DNA of 59,056 nucleotides, taken from positions 1 to 59,056 of the forward strand of contig MPMN01000011.1 of assembly GCA_002238525.1 (NCBI GenBank). Direction: 5' to 3'. The DNA comes from Flavobacteriaceae bacterium bin25 (GTDB lineage: Bacteria; Bacteroidota; Bacteroidia; Flavobacteriales; Flavobacteriaceae). Position 1 is the first letter of the stretch, and every line of letters starts with the position of its first letter. Positions 8,412-17,476 of the stretch are shown piece after piece. The position numbers and the translations under genes are program-made. A model generated the notes under the pieces. It was given only the letters and a program-made list of their open reading frames with translations, searched no databases and was not told the origin of the DNA.

Positions 8412-8810
8412 TTGATGTTATTTTATACGGAGTAGGATAATACGGTTTGGTAACTAAAAAGATTGCAGATTAAAAGAGAAATGATCAATACGCTACAAAA
8501 AATATTGCTGAGATCCTACAAATCATTGCGAGCATATCAGGGTGTACCATATTAAAAAGCTTTTGGGAGAACATGGATTTGGCAAATTGATTGATAAGCA
8601 TCAAAATGATTTAATTGTATTAATACTCATATATCTTCACTTGTACCGCTCAAAAATGTAAAATTTTTTTTCAACAAAAGGACCAAAAACAACTTTGAGG
8701 TAAAAATATGGGGGTTTTACCTAAATGACAAACTTCCGTAATGGAACAGAAATAGACATCACTGTACTTTTCCCGCATCAAATATAGTATATTTCATTTA
8801 AATAGACTAT
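8412..8810. other. intergenic, no gene seen
   Basis: About 400 AT-rich bases lie upstream of the S41 gene. They should contain its promoter but I cannot point to a convincing box. No coding signal is visible. Confidence 0.4.
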
Positions 8811-8963
8811 ATGTCTCGTTATCATTATAAACGTAAGGAGATGAAAGTAAAAAAGATTAAAGGAGAACTGAGAAAGTTTTTACCAAAGCATAATATCCCC
8901 ACGAACATTCGCATTGAAAATTTATCTTTCAGATACTCTCACCCGGACAGCCGGGATGTGTAG
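8811..8963 (+). CDS. possible 50-aa basic small protein
   Basis: An ATG opens 50 codons rich in Lys/Arg at the N-terminus (MSRYHYKRKEMKVKKIKGEL) and less charged later. The N-terminal half would be a basic helix. It lies in a 650-base gap between two minus-strand genes. A purine-rich AAGGAG sits right against a second in-frame ATG at codon 11, too close to act as its ribosome binding site. No family is recognised and it may be a chance frame. Confidence 0.3.
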   Translation: MSRYHYKRKEMKVKKIKGELRKFLPKHNIPTNIRIENLSFRYSHPDSRDV

Positions 8964-9058
8964 GATTCTACAATAAATTCGTTCCACATATGGTACGATT
9001 GAACTTAGCGTAGATGTTTACTCAGTATACCCATATTAGTTAGGTAGTAAATTTTATA

Positions 9059-9724
9059 CTACCATAGGATAGGTTCTAACCCATGTGATTTGAGATATTG
9101 ATTTGTTAAACTGAAATGTCTATTCCCAAACCAATATCCTCTGTTGGCACTTAGGGGTGAAGGATGACCACTGAGGAGTATCAAGTGAGATTCATCATCA
9201 ATAAGCACTCTCTTGGCTTTAGCATAAGCTCCCCACAAGATAAATACCAGGCCTTTTTTTTTCTTTGACAATAACTCAATTACACTGTCTGAAAACCATT
9301 CCCACCCTTTGCCCTGATGACTTCTTGGTTGATGAGCACGAACAGTTAGCGTTGTATTTAAAAGCAATATACCTTGTCTAGCCCACCTACTTAAGTCCCC
9401 AGAGACAGGGTGTGGGATGCCTAAGTCTGATTTCAATTCACTAAAAATGTTCACCAGAGACGGGGGATGTGCTACCCTATCCGGAACAGAAAAACATAGA
9501 CCATGAGCTTGACCAAAATTGTGATAAGGGTCTTGACCCAGAATGATCACTTTCAGCTGATCAAAAGGAGTGATATCAAATGCTCGGAAAATGTCTTTAC
9601 CCTTTGGGAAACATCTATGGCTTGAATACTCTGTTCGAACAAAATCGACAAGAGAAGAAAACCTGGGATCATTAAAAAGAGGGCTTAAATGACTATACCA
9701 TCCACCCGAAATACGCACCTTCAC
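9059..9724 (-). CDS. ung: uracil-DNA glycosylase
   Basis: The 221-aa enzyme removes uracil from DNA as the first step of base excision repair. The water-activating motif GQDPYH is at residues 63-68, with Asp65 catalytic. The uracil-pocket motif LLLNTTLTVR is near 120, and the leucine-intercalation loop HPSPLSANRGYWFGNRHFS carries the conserved His near 187. Length and motifs are those of family 1 Ung. It is divergent from mutS2 with a 32-base gap, so both promoters must overlap. Confidence 0.96.
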   Translation of the reverse strand: MKVRISGGWYSHLSPLFNDPRFSSLVDFVRTEYSSHRCFPKGKDIFRAFDITPFDQLKVIILGQDPYHNFGQAHGLCFSVPDRVAHPPSLVNIFSELKSDLGIPHPVSGDLSRWARQGILLLNTTLTVRAHQPRSHQGKGWEWFSDSVIELLSKKKKGLVFILWGAYAKAKRVLIDDESHLILLSGHPSPLSANRGYWFGNRHFSLTNQYLKSHGLEPILW

Positions 9725-9756
9725 AAATATCTATTTTTGTTAAAATTAATTAAACC

Positions 9757-11913
9757 ATGGGCTATATCCCCGAAAAAACTCTTGAAGATGTTGAATTTCC
9801 CCAAGTGCTAGGACAGATAGCAGAACACGCCCAAACCTTCTTAGGCAAACAGGCTGTTTTGAATATTAGACCGATCGAATCAATAAAGGATAGAAACACA
9901 CAACTTAGGATGGTGTCAGAAATTTTGCTGGGTACTCAGAATAAAAATGAGATTCCTCCCTACAAGTCTAAGAATCTAAAGGATGTAATTACACTACTAA
10001 GAATCGAAAATTCAGTATTAACACCCCAACAATTTAATTCTATCGTCTTCAATAACAATACTGCGAACAATTTATTACGCTACATTAAGAAAAACAATGT
10101 CTTGTTCCCATATTTGAACCAATTGGGTTCCCACATAAAAATCAAAGAAGAAGTCAGTTCAATAATCTTCAAGCAAATTGATCCATTCTACAAAATCAGA
10201 GACAATGCATCTTCTACCCTATCCCAATTACGAAAAAAATTGACTCATCTGAAAATTCAAATGAATAGGAGCTTTCAGGAATCTTTGAATAATGCGTTAA
10301 ACAAAGGATACCTTGATGAGATTAAAGAGACCGTACACGGAGACAAAAGAGTTCTAGCAGTTAAAGCACAGTTCAGAAAAAAAATCTTAGGTGCTACACT
10401 TGGCAGTTCGAGAAACGGCAGAATTGTTTATGTAGAACCTATTGAAAATGCGAACCTGCAGTTAGAATATCAAAACTTAAAGTTTGAGGAAAAACAAGAA
10501 GAAACCCAGATACTAGCTGACCTCACAAACACTATTCGTCCATATTGTTCCCTTTTTTCAGCCCAACATTCCTATTTGATTAAAATTGATTTGTTGGTTG
10601 CTTGTAGTAAATATGCCGATGATATTTCTGGTGTTCTTCCACAAATTAGTCCTAAACCTGTTTTCGAACTATACAATGCTTATCATCCATTGCTTCTAAT
10701 ATCAAACCGAAAACAGCATCTAACAACGGTCGCACAAAACATAAATGTAAACGATAGAAGTCGCATTATAGTCATATCAGGACCCAATGCTGGAGGTAAA
10801 AGCATTACTCTTAAAACTGTTGGACTTCTTCAGATTATGATTCAAAGCGGTCTATTAGTTCCAGTAGATAGAAATAGCTTGTGTGGGAATTTTAATCAAA
10901 TCATAACAGATATAGGTGATAATCAGTCTATAGAAAATCATTTGAGCACATATTCCTATCGATTGAAAAATATGAGGACTTTATTAAAAAAAGCCGATGA
11001 TCAGACCCTATTTTTGATCGATGAGTTTGGTACTGGTTCCGACCCTGATTTAGGTGGAGCATTGGCAGAGGCTATTCTAGAAAAAATATACCTGAGCAAC
11101 TCTTATGGTATAATCACTACTCATTATACCAATCTTAAATTGATGGCTCATAAGTTGGACCATATGGTTAATGCCAATATGCTTTTTAATACCAGATCCC
11201 TTAGTCCTTTATTCAAACTCGAAATAGGTGATGCTGGGAGTTCTTTCACATTCGAAGTGGCAGAAAAAATTGGTATCCCTTACACGATTATAAATAAAGC
11301 CAAAAAAAAGATTTCCAAAGATAAACTTGCTTTTGATTCTAGTATTGCCAAACTACAGAAAGAAAAAACACAGGTGATGAAGACCAAACAAGCACTTGAG
11401 AAAAAAGAAATTTTATCCCTAAAGGAATCCAAAAATTTGGAAGAATTGAATCAGAAACTTTCAAAAAAACTCAAAGCTTTTGAAATCCTATATCAGGAGA
11501 AACTAAAATTTGTTAATCTGGGTGAAAAGTTCAACAAAGTTATTCACCGCTATGAGAAACAAAAAAATAAAAAATTAATTCTAACGGATCTGTTGCATCT
11601 TCTTGATACAGAAGTAGCCAAAAAAGCTAAAAGAGTTTCTGGTAATTCCAAGGTTCAAAACAAAAAAATAATTGAATTGCTTTTAAAGGATGATCTAAAA
11701 AAGCGCGCAGTAAAGAAATCTAAAAAGAAAACCCAAACCCAACCGACAAAATCAATGGTGTCAATTAAAGTTGGTGATGTAGTCCGAATTTTTGATGGAG
11801 AATCAACTGGCACAGTAGAAAAAATTGTAAAGGATAAAGCTTTTGTAAATTATGGTCAATTTATCACTCAGGTAGATATCATAAGATTGGAACTCGCCAA
11901 TGGAAATAAATAA
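9757..11913 (+). CDS. MutS2-type ATPase lacking the Smr domain
   Basis: The 718-aa protein has the MutS2 layout: an N-terminal core (ADNASSTLSQLRKKL-type helix and RVLAVKAQFRKKI near 205), then a MutS ATPase with Walker A GPNAGGKS near 345 and Walker B LIDEFGTGSDP near 421. A long lysine-rich coiled coil follows, and then a small KOW-like beta region (VKVGDVVRIFDGESTGTVEK-like). MutS2 proteins act on recombination intermediates or collided ribosomes. The usual C-terminal Smr nuclease domain is absent: the chain ends right after the beta region at a stop that overlaps the next gene. The protein is therefore shorter than the usual 780-800 aa. Confidence 0.88.
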   Translation: MGYIPEKTLEDVEFPQVLGQIAEHAQTFLGKQAVLNIRPIESIKDRNTQLRMVSEILLGTQNKNEIPPYKSKNLKDVITLLRIENSVLTPQQFNSIVFNNNTANNLLRYIKKNNVLFPYLNQLGSHIKIKEEVSSIIFKQIDPFYKIRDNASSTLSQLRKKLTHLKIQMNRSFQESLNNALNKGYLDEIKETVHGDKRVLAVKAQFRKKILGATLGSSRNGRIVYVEPIENANLQLEYQNLKFEEKQEETQILADLTNTIRPYCSLFSAQHSYLIKIDLLVACSKYADDISGVLPQISPKPVFELYNAYHPLLLISNRKQHLTTVAQNINVNDRSRIIVISGPNAGGKSITLKTVGLLQIMIQSGLLVPVDRNSLCGNFNQIITDIGDNQSIENHLSTYSYRLKNMRTLLKKADDQTLFLIDEFGTGSDPDLGGALAEAILEKIYLSNSYGIITTHYTNLKLMAHKLDHMVNANMLFNTRSLSPLFKLEIGDAGSSFTFEVAEKIGIPYTIINKAKKKISKDKLAFDSSIAKLQKEKTQVMKTKQALEKKEILSLKESKNLEELNQKLSKKLKAFEILYQEKLKFVNLGEKFNKVIHRYEKQKNKKLILTDLLHLLDTEVAKKAKRVSGNSKVQNKKIIELLLKDDLKKRAVKKSKKKTQTQPTKSMVSIKVGDVVRIFDGESTGTVEKIVKDKAFVNYGQFITQVDIIRLELANGNK

Positions 11914-12313
11914 AAACCTATCCAAAAAATATATCATCTTTTACGATGGACATTGTAAAATTTGTAATTGGTGGACGAGATTTATTCAAAAGAGAGATAA
12001 GCATTCAGTTTTTGATTTACATCCTATTTCAAGCGATCAATCTAAATGTTTTTTCAAAAATCATAAGAAACTAAATAAAGATGCTATTATTGTTTGGGAT
12101 CAAAAATCAACCTATTGGGTTGCTTCAAATGCTGTATTTAAAATCCTAAAACACATCGGTAATACTTCTAAAATTTTGCTGTTGTTCCAAGTTTTTCCAG
12201 AAAAATTAAATGATGTGATCTACAATTTTATCGCCAGAAATAGATACAAAATATTCAAGAGATTAGATACTTGCAATTATGTTGTCAATGATAAAATATC
12301 CGAGGATAAGTAA
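11900..12313 (+). CDS. DCC-family thiol-disulfide oxidoreductase-like protein (DUF393)
   Basis: The 137-aa protein carries the family signature YDGHCKICNWWTRFIQKRD at residues 15-33, with the CxxC-like pair in DGxCxxC. FDLHPISSDQS and YWVASNAVFKIL follow, the usual middle and C-terminal blocks. DCC proteins are small thioredoxin-like proteins of uncertain substrate. The gene overlaps the end of mutS2 by 14 bases, so the two are translationally coupled. Length is normal. Confidence 0.85.
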   Translation: MEINKNLSKKYIIFYDGHCKICNWWTRFIQKRDKHSVFDLHPISSDQSKCFFKNHKKLNKDAIIVWDQKSTYWVASNAVFKILKHIGNTSKILLLFQVFPEKLNDVIYNFIARNRYKIFKRLDTCNYVVNDKISEDK

Positions 12314-12350
12314 ACAACAATAAATTGATTCAAGCATTCTAAATCTAAAC

Positions 12351-12850
12351 ATGAGCAATTTTATAGATATCCATCCTAAATATCTACAATCGATAAAATA
12401 TGTAGATGCAATCAACCCATTATCAATAAATGTAGAATTTCTTTCATTTTTTCTACACATCAGTAAAGTATGTAGATGTAATCAACCTATTATCAATAAA
12501 TGTAGGATTTCTTTCATTTTTTCTACATATCAGTAAAATATGTAGATGCAATCAACCCATTATCAATAAATGTAGAATTTCTTTCATATTTTCTACACAT
12601 CGGTAAAATATGTAGATGCGATCAACCTATCATCAATAAATGTAGAATTTCTTTCATATTTTCTACATATCAGTAAAATATGTAGATGCAATCAACCTAT
12701 TATCAATAAATGTACACTTTCTTTCATATTTTCTACGCATCAGTAAAATATGTAGATGTATTTAAAATATCATCAATACGTAGATATATTCATGTTTATT
12801 CTACATATAATATAAATGTATCGAATACGTTTGCAAATTTCTACATATTC
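12351..12850. repeat. array of 70-bp tandem repeats with TGTAGA/TCTACA dyads
   Basis: Five well-kept units begin at 12401, 12471, 12541, 12611 and 12681, and a decayed sixth at 12751. The period is exactly 70 bases with no indel. Each unit starts TGTAGATG-AATCAACC and carries an inverted repeat ATGTAGAA, 13-base T-rich spacer, TTCTACAT. Unit differences are mainly transitions. A partial unit (TATCTACAATCGATAAAATA) precedes the first. The last degenerate unit runs into the promoter region of the Fic gene. The whole unit is conserved rather than only part of it, so this is a tandem repeat and not a CRISPR. An operator array or a repeated structured RNA are the likely readings. Confidence 0.9.
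12799..12849 (+). promoter_or_regulatory. fic promoter flanked by TTCTACAT elements
   Basis: TACGTTTG at 12826-12833 matches the Bacteroidota -7 box TANNTTTG, 70 bases before the Fic ATG. One TTCTACAT copy lies just upstream (12799) and another TTCTACAT just downstream (12839), the same half-site that recurs in the 70-bp array. This arrangement suggests that a protein bound to the array also occludes or controls this promoter. The assignment rests on motif match only. Confidence 0.45.
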
Positions 12851-12902
12851 TCAGTATTAAATAAGTTTTCAACATAATTTTACAACCGAATAATTCTCTT
12901 CT

Positions 12903-13979
12903 ATGTTTAACCCACTTGTTCCCTATAACAATCTTCCTTTGTTACCCCCTAGTGTCGAATTAGAGACTAAAAAAGTGTTGAGAGCTGTCATCACAGCCTC
13001 TAGAGCCTTAGCAGAACTCAATGTCAAAGCCAACGAAATTCCCAATCAAACAATCTTGCTCAATGCTATCACACTGCAAGAAGCTAAGGACAGTTCTCAA
13101 ATTGAACATATTTTCACCACTCATGATAATTTATATCAGGCATTTTCAACTGATCAAAATAAATTAGATCCGAATACTAAAGAGGTACTCAGATATAGAA
13201 AGGCACTTTGGAACGGGTACAAAAACTTATCTAAAAGGCCACTATCTACAAACACATTTATATCAATAGTTCAAACAATTAAAGAGAATAATTTTGGAAT
13301 AAGGAACTTTCCTGGAACTAAAATTGTAAGTAACCATAACACGATTTATACTCCCCCTCAAGGAGATCAACTAATACGAAATCTACTTCAAAATCTCGAA
13401 ACATATATCCATAACAAGAGCTCAGTTGATGTATTGATCCGATTAGCAGTAATGCATTACCAATTTGAAGCCATTCATCCATTTATGGATGGTAATGGTC
13501 GTACTGGCAGAATAATAAATATTCTTTATCTCGTTGAAATGGGCTTGCTCAAATCACCTATACTGTATTTGAGCAAATATATTCTTGAAAATAAAAGTGA
13601 ATACTACAGATACATACATGCAGTAACTGAAAATAATGAATGGGAAAATTGGATATTGTTCATTCTGAGAGGTATTGAACAAACTGCATTCAATACAATC
13701 AGAAAAATAGATCAAATAAGAAATCTGATTACCCTGACTACTGCTCAAATCAAAAAAAATAATCTACCTAAAACAGTTGGTTCAAATGAATTTGTTGATC
13801 TCCTCTTTGAGCAACCATATTGCAAAGTAAAATTTATACTAGACCGAGGGATCGCTAAGAGACACTCAGCCTCAACCTATCTGAAACAGTTGGAAAACAT
13901 CAACATACTCATTTCACATAAGATAGGACGTGAAATTTTATATTTAAATCGAAAACTCTTCGAAATTCTAATAAACTAA
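12903..13979 (+). CDS. Fic family protein with N-terminal inhibitory helix and C-terminal winged helix
   Basis: The 358-aa protein has three parts. A Fic N-terminal domain contains SSQIEH at 64-69, close to the class II inhibitory motif (S/T)xxxE(G/N) but with His in the last place. The Fic core has HPFMDGNGRTGR at 192-203, with catalytic His and the Mg-binding Asp intact. A C-terminal region from about 285 looks like a winged helix (SASTYLKQLENINIL, ISHKIGREILYLN). Such proteins transfer AMP to Tyr, Ser or Thr of target proteins. The DNA-binding-like tail and the upstream array of dyads suggest self-regulation. It stands alone after the repeat array. Confidence 0.9.
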   Translation: MFNPLVPYNNLPLLPPSVELETKKVLRAVITASRALAELNVKANEIPNQTILLNAITLQEAKDSSQIEHIFTTHDNLYQAFSTDQNKLDPNTKEVLRYRKALWNGYKNLSKRPLSTNTFISIVQTIKENNFGIRNFPGTKIVSNHNTIYTPPQGDQLIRNLLQNLETYIHNKSSVDVLIRLAVMHYQFEAIHPFMDGNGRTGRIINILYLVEMGLLKSPILYLSKYILENKSEYYRYIHAVTENNEWENWILFILRGIEQTAFNTIRKIDQIRNLITLTTAQIKKNNLPKTVGSNEFVDLLFEQPYCKVKFILDRGIAKRHSASTYLKQLENINILISHKIGREILYLNRKLFEILIN

Positions 13980-14099
13980 GATCAATTCTTTACTTTATTA
14001 TTTAACTAATTATCATTCTGATATAACCCAAAATCAGCTTATCATGAGAGTTAGAAATTATAATTCGCAAAACTTGATGGAGGAGGATTAAACTTGATA

Positions 14100-15293
14100 T
14101 TATTTTGGATGACATATAAAGTACTTGTATTGATCCTTAGAAAAAATCTCATGTTTAATAAATGCAGCATGTTTTTGCAAGGGTTCTATTTTGCCAAATT
14201 CATTTTTTACCATAACGCTATCATTATCAGACTTATATGCCCGGGTTTTAATTTTCCCCTTGAAGACAAAATAAGATGATATGCGTTCACCTTGTTGACA
14301 AGTAGGGAGTCTTTTTATTAGCTCGTTAATTTCATCATCTGTTGGCTCTGTTTTTGTGAATTTAATTTTGGGCAACTTTCGATTTAATAAATTCGAAGAC
14401 AAGGTACTGAGAGTTTTGTCTTCATCATTACTCCAAGCTTTTAATAACTGAAACAAATCTGAATCATCAAGCTTCAGATATTCAATTAGTTGTTCTTCGG
14501 ATATATCTAGTAATTCAGATTTATGGGTCAAATTATATAAAAAGTGTTCCTGTTTGTATTTATTCCTAACAGAAACTAAATCTTGAGATCTATCCCAAAC
14601 TTTGTTCAGTAATGTCTCTGCAAGTAAATTGGTTTTGTGTCTATATACTTGGAGTATCATAAATCTACGATCAAGCAAAAACTTTTCTAAAGTATGAAGA
14701 CTTTTTAAGTCATATACTAGCTGACCATCATGAACGCCAGTCATTTCAATAATACGATTTACATCTATATTTCCTTGAGATATTCCAGTGTAATAGCTAT
14801 CTCGATTTAAATAATCAAGTCGATCTATATCAATCTGTTCTGCAACTATTTGTGAAAGAAACCTCTTGTGATACTCTCCCTTTAAAATATCCAGAGTAAT
14901 GCTGAGTTTACCCTTAAACTCTATGTTTAGAATCTCAACAATTTTAAGAGTCAATTTTTCATGGGGAATTTTTTTGAAAAACATAAATTCGCTACTATGT
15001 GAAAAAGGTCCATGACCAATATCATGTAATAGAGCTGCGAGAAGCAACCCCCGTTTTTCTTCACTTGAGATTTCAACTTTCTTCCTTTGAAGTGTTTCAA
15101 TAAGTTTCTGAGCCAAGTGCATAGACCCCAAAGCGTGTAGAAATCTTGAATGTGTGGCTCCCGGAAAAACAAGATCAGCCAGCCCCATTTGCTTAATTCT
15201 TCTAAGCCTTTGAAAATAAGGATGGTCAATGACTTTCTTAATCAATGGATCTGATACGGAAACAAAACCATAAATCGGATCATTAATCAACAT
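14100..15293 (-). CDS. HD-domain phosphohydrolase (dNTPase-like)
   Basis: The 397-aa protein opens with the family start INDPIYGFVSVSDPL and continues RRIKQMGLADLVFPGATHSRF (His48) and LLHDIGHGPFSHSSE (His90-Asp91), the metal-binding HD residues. A later Asp is in AEQIDIDRLDYLNRDSYYTG. This SAMHD1/YwfO-like group hydrolyses dNTPs or related phosphomonoesters, and the exact substrate cannot be read. It is divergent from tsaE with a 77-base gap. Length is normal. Confidence 0.9.
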   Translation of the reverse strand: MLINDPIYGFVSVSDPLIKKVIDHPYFQRLRRIKQMGLADLVFPGATHSRFLHALGSMHLAQKLIETLQRKKVEISSEEKRGLLLAALLHDIGHGPFSHSSEFMFFKKIPHEKLTLKIVEILNIEFKGKLSITLDILKGEYHKRFLSQIVAEQIDIDRLDYLNRDSYYTGISQGNIDVNRIIEMTGVHDGQLVYDLKSLHTLEKFLLDRRFMILQVYRHKTNLLAETLLNKVWDRSQDLVSVRNKYKQEHFLYNLTHKSELLDISEEQLIEYLKLDDSDLFQLLKAWSNDEDKTLSTLSSNLLNRKLPKIKFTKTEPTDDEINELIKRLPTCQQGERISSYFVFKGKIKTRAYKSDNDSVMVKNEFGKIEPLQKHAAFIKHEIFSKDQYKYFICHPK

Positions 15294-15370
15294 ATAAATC
15301 CATTTTATTGTCGACTACAAAGTTAATTGACCGTCCCAGACTCTAACCACAATATTTTATTTTCGCTATT

Positions 15371-15781
15371 GTGAATAAATCATTTCAGTTAAGCACAATA
15401 GAAAAGATAGCACATGAGTTAGTTCAAAAGTTTCAATACAATACCATCAGGTTCGATGGGCAATTGGGTGCTGGAAAAACAACACTTATCAAGGCTGTAT
15501 GTCAACAATTGGGAGTAAAGAGTATTGTTAATAGCCCAACATTTTCGATAATTAATTGTTACGATCATCCTAAAGGATCGATTTATCATATGGACTTTTA
15601 TCGGATAAAACACCCTCAAGAAGCACTTGATTTAGGTATTGTTGAATTGGTCGAAAATGCTTTTTTAAATTTTATTGAGTGGGGAGATGTCATTGACTCA
15701 ATACTCACCCAAAAAAACAACCATCACTACCAAATAGAATATATTAACTGTAATACAAGAAGAATTAAGCAATTGAAATAA
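15371..15781 (+). CDS. tsaE: tRNA threonylcarbamoyladenosine biosynthesis ATPase TsaE
   Basis: The 136-aa protein starts at GTG. It has a P-loop GAGKTT at 33-38, NSPTFSIINCY (switch region), IYHMDFYRIK and a C-terminal FIEWGD, all standard for TsaE. Together with TsaB and TsaD it regenerates the complex that adds t6A to position 37 of ANN-decoding tRNAs. It is followed 12 bases later by a small membrane protein gene, so the two may be one operon. Confidence 0.94.
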   Translation: MNKSFQLSTIEKIAHELVQKFQYNTIRFDGQLGAGKTTLIKAVCQQLGVKSIVNSPTFSIINCYDHPKGSIYHMDFYRIKHPQEALDLGIVELVENAFLNFIEWGDVIDSILTQKNNHHYQIEYINCNTRRIKQLK

Positions 15782-15793
15782 AGATAAACAATC

Positions 15794-16162
15794 ATGACCA
15801 CCTCAAATCGATTAATACTGTATGGCTTTGGTTTTTTTATAGGACTGATAGTTTTATTATTTATCTGGGACAAGAAAGATGCTCAATTTAATTATACACC
15901 ACAAGCTAGAGTCAAAAGAAGCTTATTGTCAAAAAATGAAATACGTCAAAGTGTTTCAAAAGAAAAATTCACTAATGATAGTATAGTTCGTTTCTTGATT
16001 GAACATGGTAAAGTGGTTTTTTCTAAAAGCATAACTAATAGGGATTCATGTAATCTATACCATATAAAATACAAATCAGAAGCATTTATAGAAATTGAAA
16101 ACTGCCCTAGTTATATTCATCTTACAGAAAGCAATGGGTTGCAGATTTTTAGATTAGACTAA
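15794..16162 (+). CDS. hypothetical single-TM protein
   Basis: The 122-aa protein has one TM helix (residues 7-24, ILYGFGFFIGLIVLLFIW) and a soluble domain after a basic linker. The soluble part contains IRQSVSKEKFTNDSIVRFLIEHGKVVFSKS and a C-terminal ESNGLQIFRLD. This distantly recalls DUF4258-type small domains found in Bacteroidota, but I would not assign it. It lies 12 bases after tsaE and converges on the proline dehydrogenase gene with a 16-base gap. Confidence 0.7.
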   Translation: MTTSNRLILYGFGFFIGLIVLLFIWDKKDAQFNYTPQARVKRSLLSKNEIRQSVSKEKFTNDSIVRFLIEHGKVVFSKSITNRDSCNLYHIKYKSEAFIEIENCPSYIHLTESNGLQIFRLD

Positions 16163-16178
16163 GCACTAATCAATTAGT

Positions 16179-17363
16179 TTAAATTGATAATCTACTGATT
16201 TTGCTTTTTCTATTTCTGAGCTCTTGTTTTATTAATTCAATCTCTCTTGAGGCATGTCCAATAACCGATGAATTCTCTTGAGCTCTTCGGAGTAAATAGG
16301 GAATAATGTCCCTCAGGGGACCATAAGGAATGTACTTTACGGTATTATATCCATTTAGAGCCATATTGTAGGTAATATGATCCCCCATACCAAACAACTG
16401 AGAAAACCATATTCTCTCGTGGTTTTTCTTCAATCTCATCTTTGACATCAAGTCTATACAATATAGGATCGATGATTCACTGTGCGTGCCGAGGAACAAA
16501 CTGAAATAATCTAAATGTTTCAAAATATATTCAACTCCTTCTAGGAAATTTTTATCGGTATCTTTTTTTGAATTACAAATAGGACTTTCATATCCCTTTG
16601 AAAGTGCTCTTTTGTTCTCTTTTTCGAGATATGCACCACGAACCAACTTGACTCCCACAACTACTTTTTCAGTCTGAGCAAGTCCTTTGAGTTTTTTCAA
16701 TTTTTCCATTCCATCTTTTCTATACATCTGGACAGTAGTATAGATTATGGCTTGATTATTATTGTATCGTTTAATTTGAGCAATACTCAAATCATCAATA
16801 GCATTCTGAATCCAGCTCTCCTCGGCATCTATTAGTAAATTAATTCTGTACTTGGCACTTTCAAGTGCTAACTGATCAAAACGGTTGATTATCTTTTCCC
16901 AATGCCCCTTTTGGACATTGCTGAGATTGTCCTTTTTTTGAATGATCTCAAATAAATCACATTGCCCCAATGAGGTGGGTTTAAACACAGCAAACCTCAG
17001 AGGTTCAAAGGCTTTTGAGTATTTGATTTCATTGATAATTTGTTTGAAATTAGTGTCAAATTGATTCGGATCTCCGTTGGCCTCAACTGCATAGCCGATA
17101 TAAGAGTAAACACCTAATTTCCAGTTTTCCTGAACTACTTTTATTGATGACTGAATTGTTTCTCCAGAACAAAATTTTTTATAAATAACTGGCCATACTA
17201 TCCACTTTATTGGAATTCGAGTACTTAAAATTCTATTAATGATTCTTACATTGAGGTTGAGAATTAGTCTATTGAATATTAATCTCAATATCCAAATTTC
17301 TTTTCGCAATTGCCAATTAGATTTGCCTCTAAAAGTTTTATCTGTCTTGTCGAACAGTCCCAT
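16179..17363 (-). CDS. proline dehydrogenase (FAD-dependent)
   Basis: The 394-aa protein is a stand-alone PRODH barrel that oxidises L-proline to pyrroline-5-carboxylate, passing electrons to the quinone pool. Recognisable blocks are FAVFKPTSLG, LLIDAEESW, VVGVKLVRGAYLEKE and, near the end, KYIPYGPLRDIIPYLLRRAQEN, which contains the C-terminal proline-binding arginines. The next enzyme (P5C dehydrogenase) is not nearby, as is usual for Bacteroidota. The gene is divergent from aroB. Confidence 0.92.
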   Translation of the reverse strand: MGLFDKTDKTFRGKSNWQLRKEIWILRLIFNRLILNLNVRIINRILSTRIPIKWIVWPVIYKKFCSGETIQSSIKVVQENWKLGVYSYIGYAVEANGDPNQFDTNFKQIINEIKYSKAFEPLRFAVFKPTSLGQCDLFEIIQKKDNLSNVQKGHWEKIINRFDQLALESAKYRINLLIDAEESWIQNAIDDLSIAQIKRYNNNQAIIYTTVQMYRKDGMEKLKKLKGLAQTEKVVVGVKLVRGAYLEKENKRALSKGYESPICNSKKDTDKNFLEGVEYILKHLDYFSLFLGTHSESSILYCIDLMSKMRLKKNHERIWFSQLFGMGDHITYNMALNGYNTVKYIPYGPLRDIIPYLLRRAQENSSVIGHASREIELIKQELRNRKSKISRLSI

Positions 17364-17476
17364 TTATCAAAATTCTTTCAATCAAATATAATTCGATTGC
17401 CCTTGAAAATTCTTTGGCATCAAAAGACAAATTCTGGAGTTGTTGTGGGTTATCTTTGCCCCAATTACAACTGTTT

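Noticed and set aside
12263-12536. Open frames on both strands inside the 70-bp repeat region
   Set aside because: They only translate the repeat and the end of the DCC gene. Their peptides repeat with the DNA period.
12351-12820. CRISPR array
   Set aside because: The whole 70-base unit is conserved, including the parts that would be spacers, so it is a plain tandem repeat. No cas gene is near.
14094-14279. 61-codon plus-strand frame at the end of the HD hydrolase gene
   Set aside because: It lies antisense to conserved coding sequence and shows no family.
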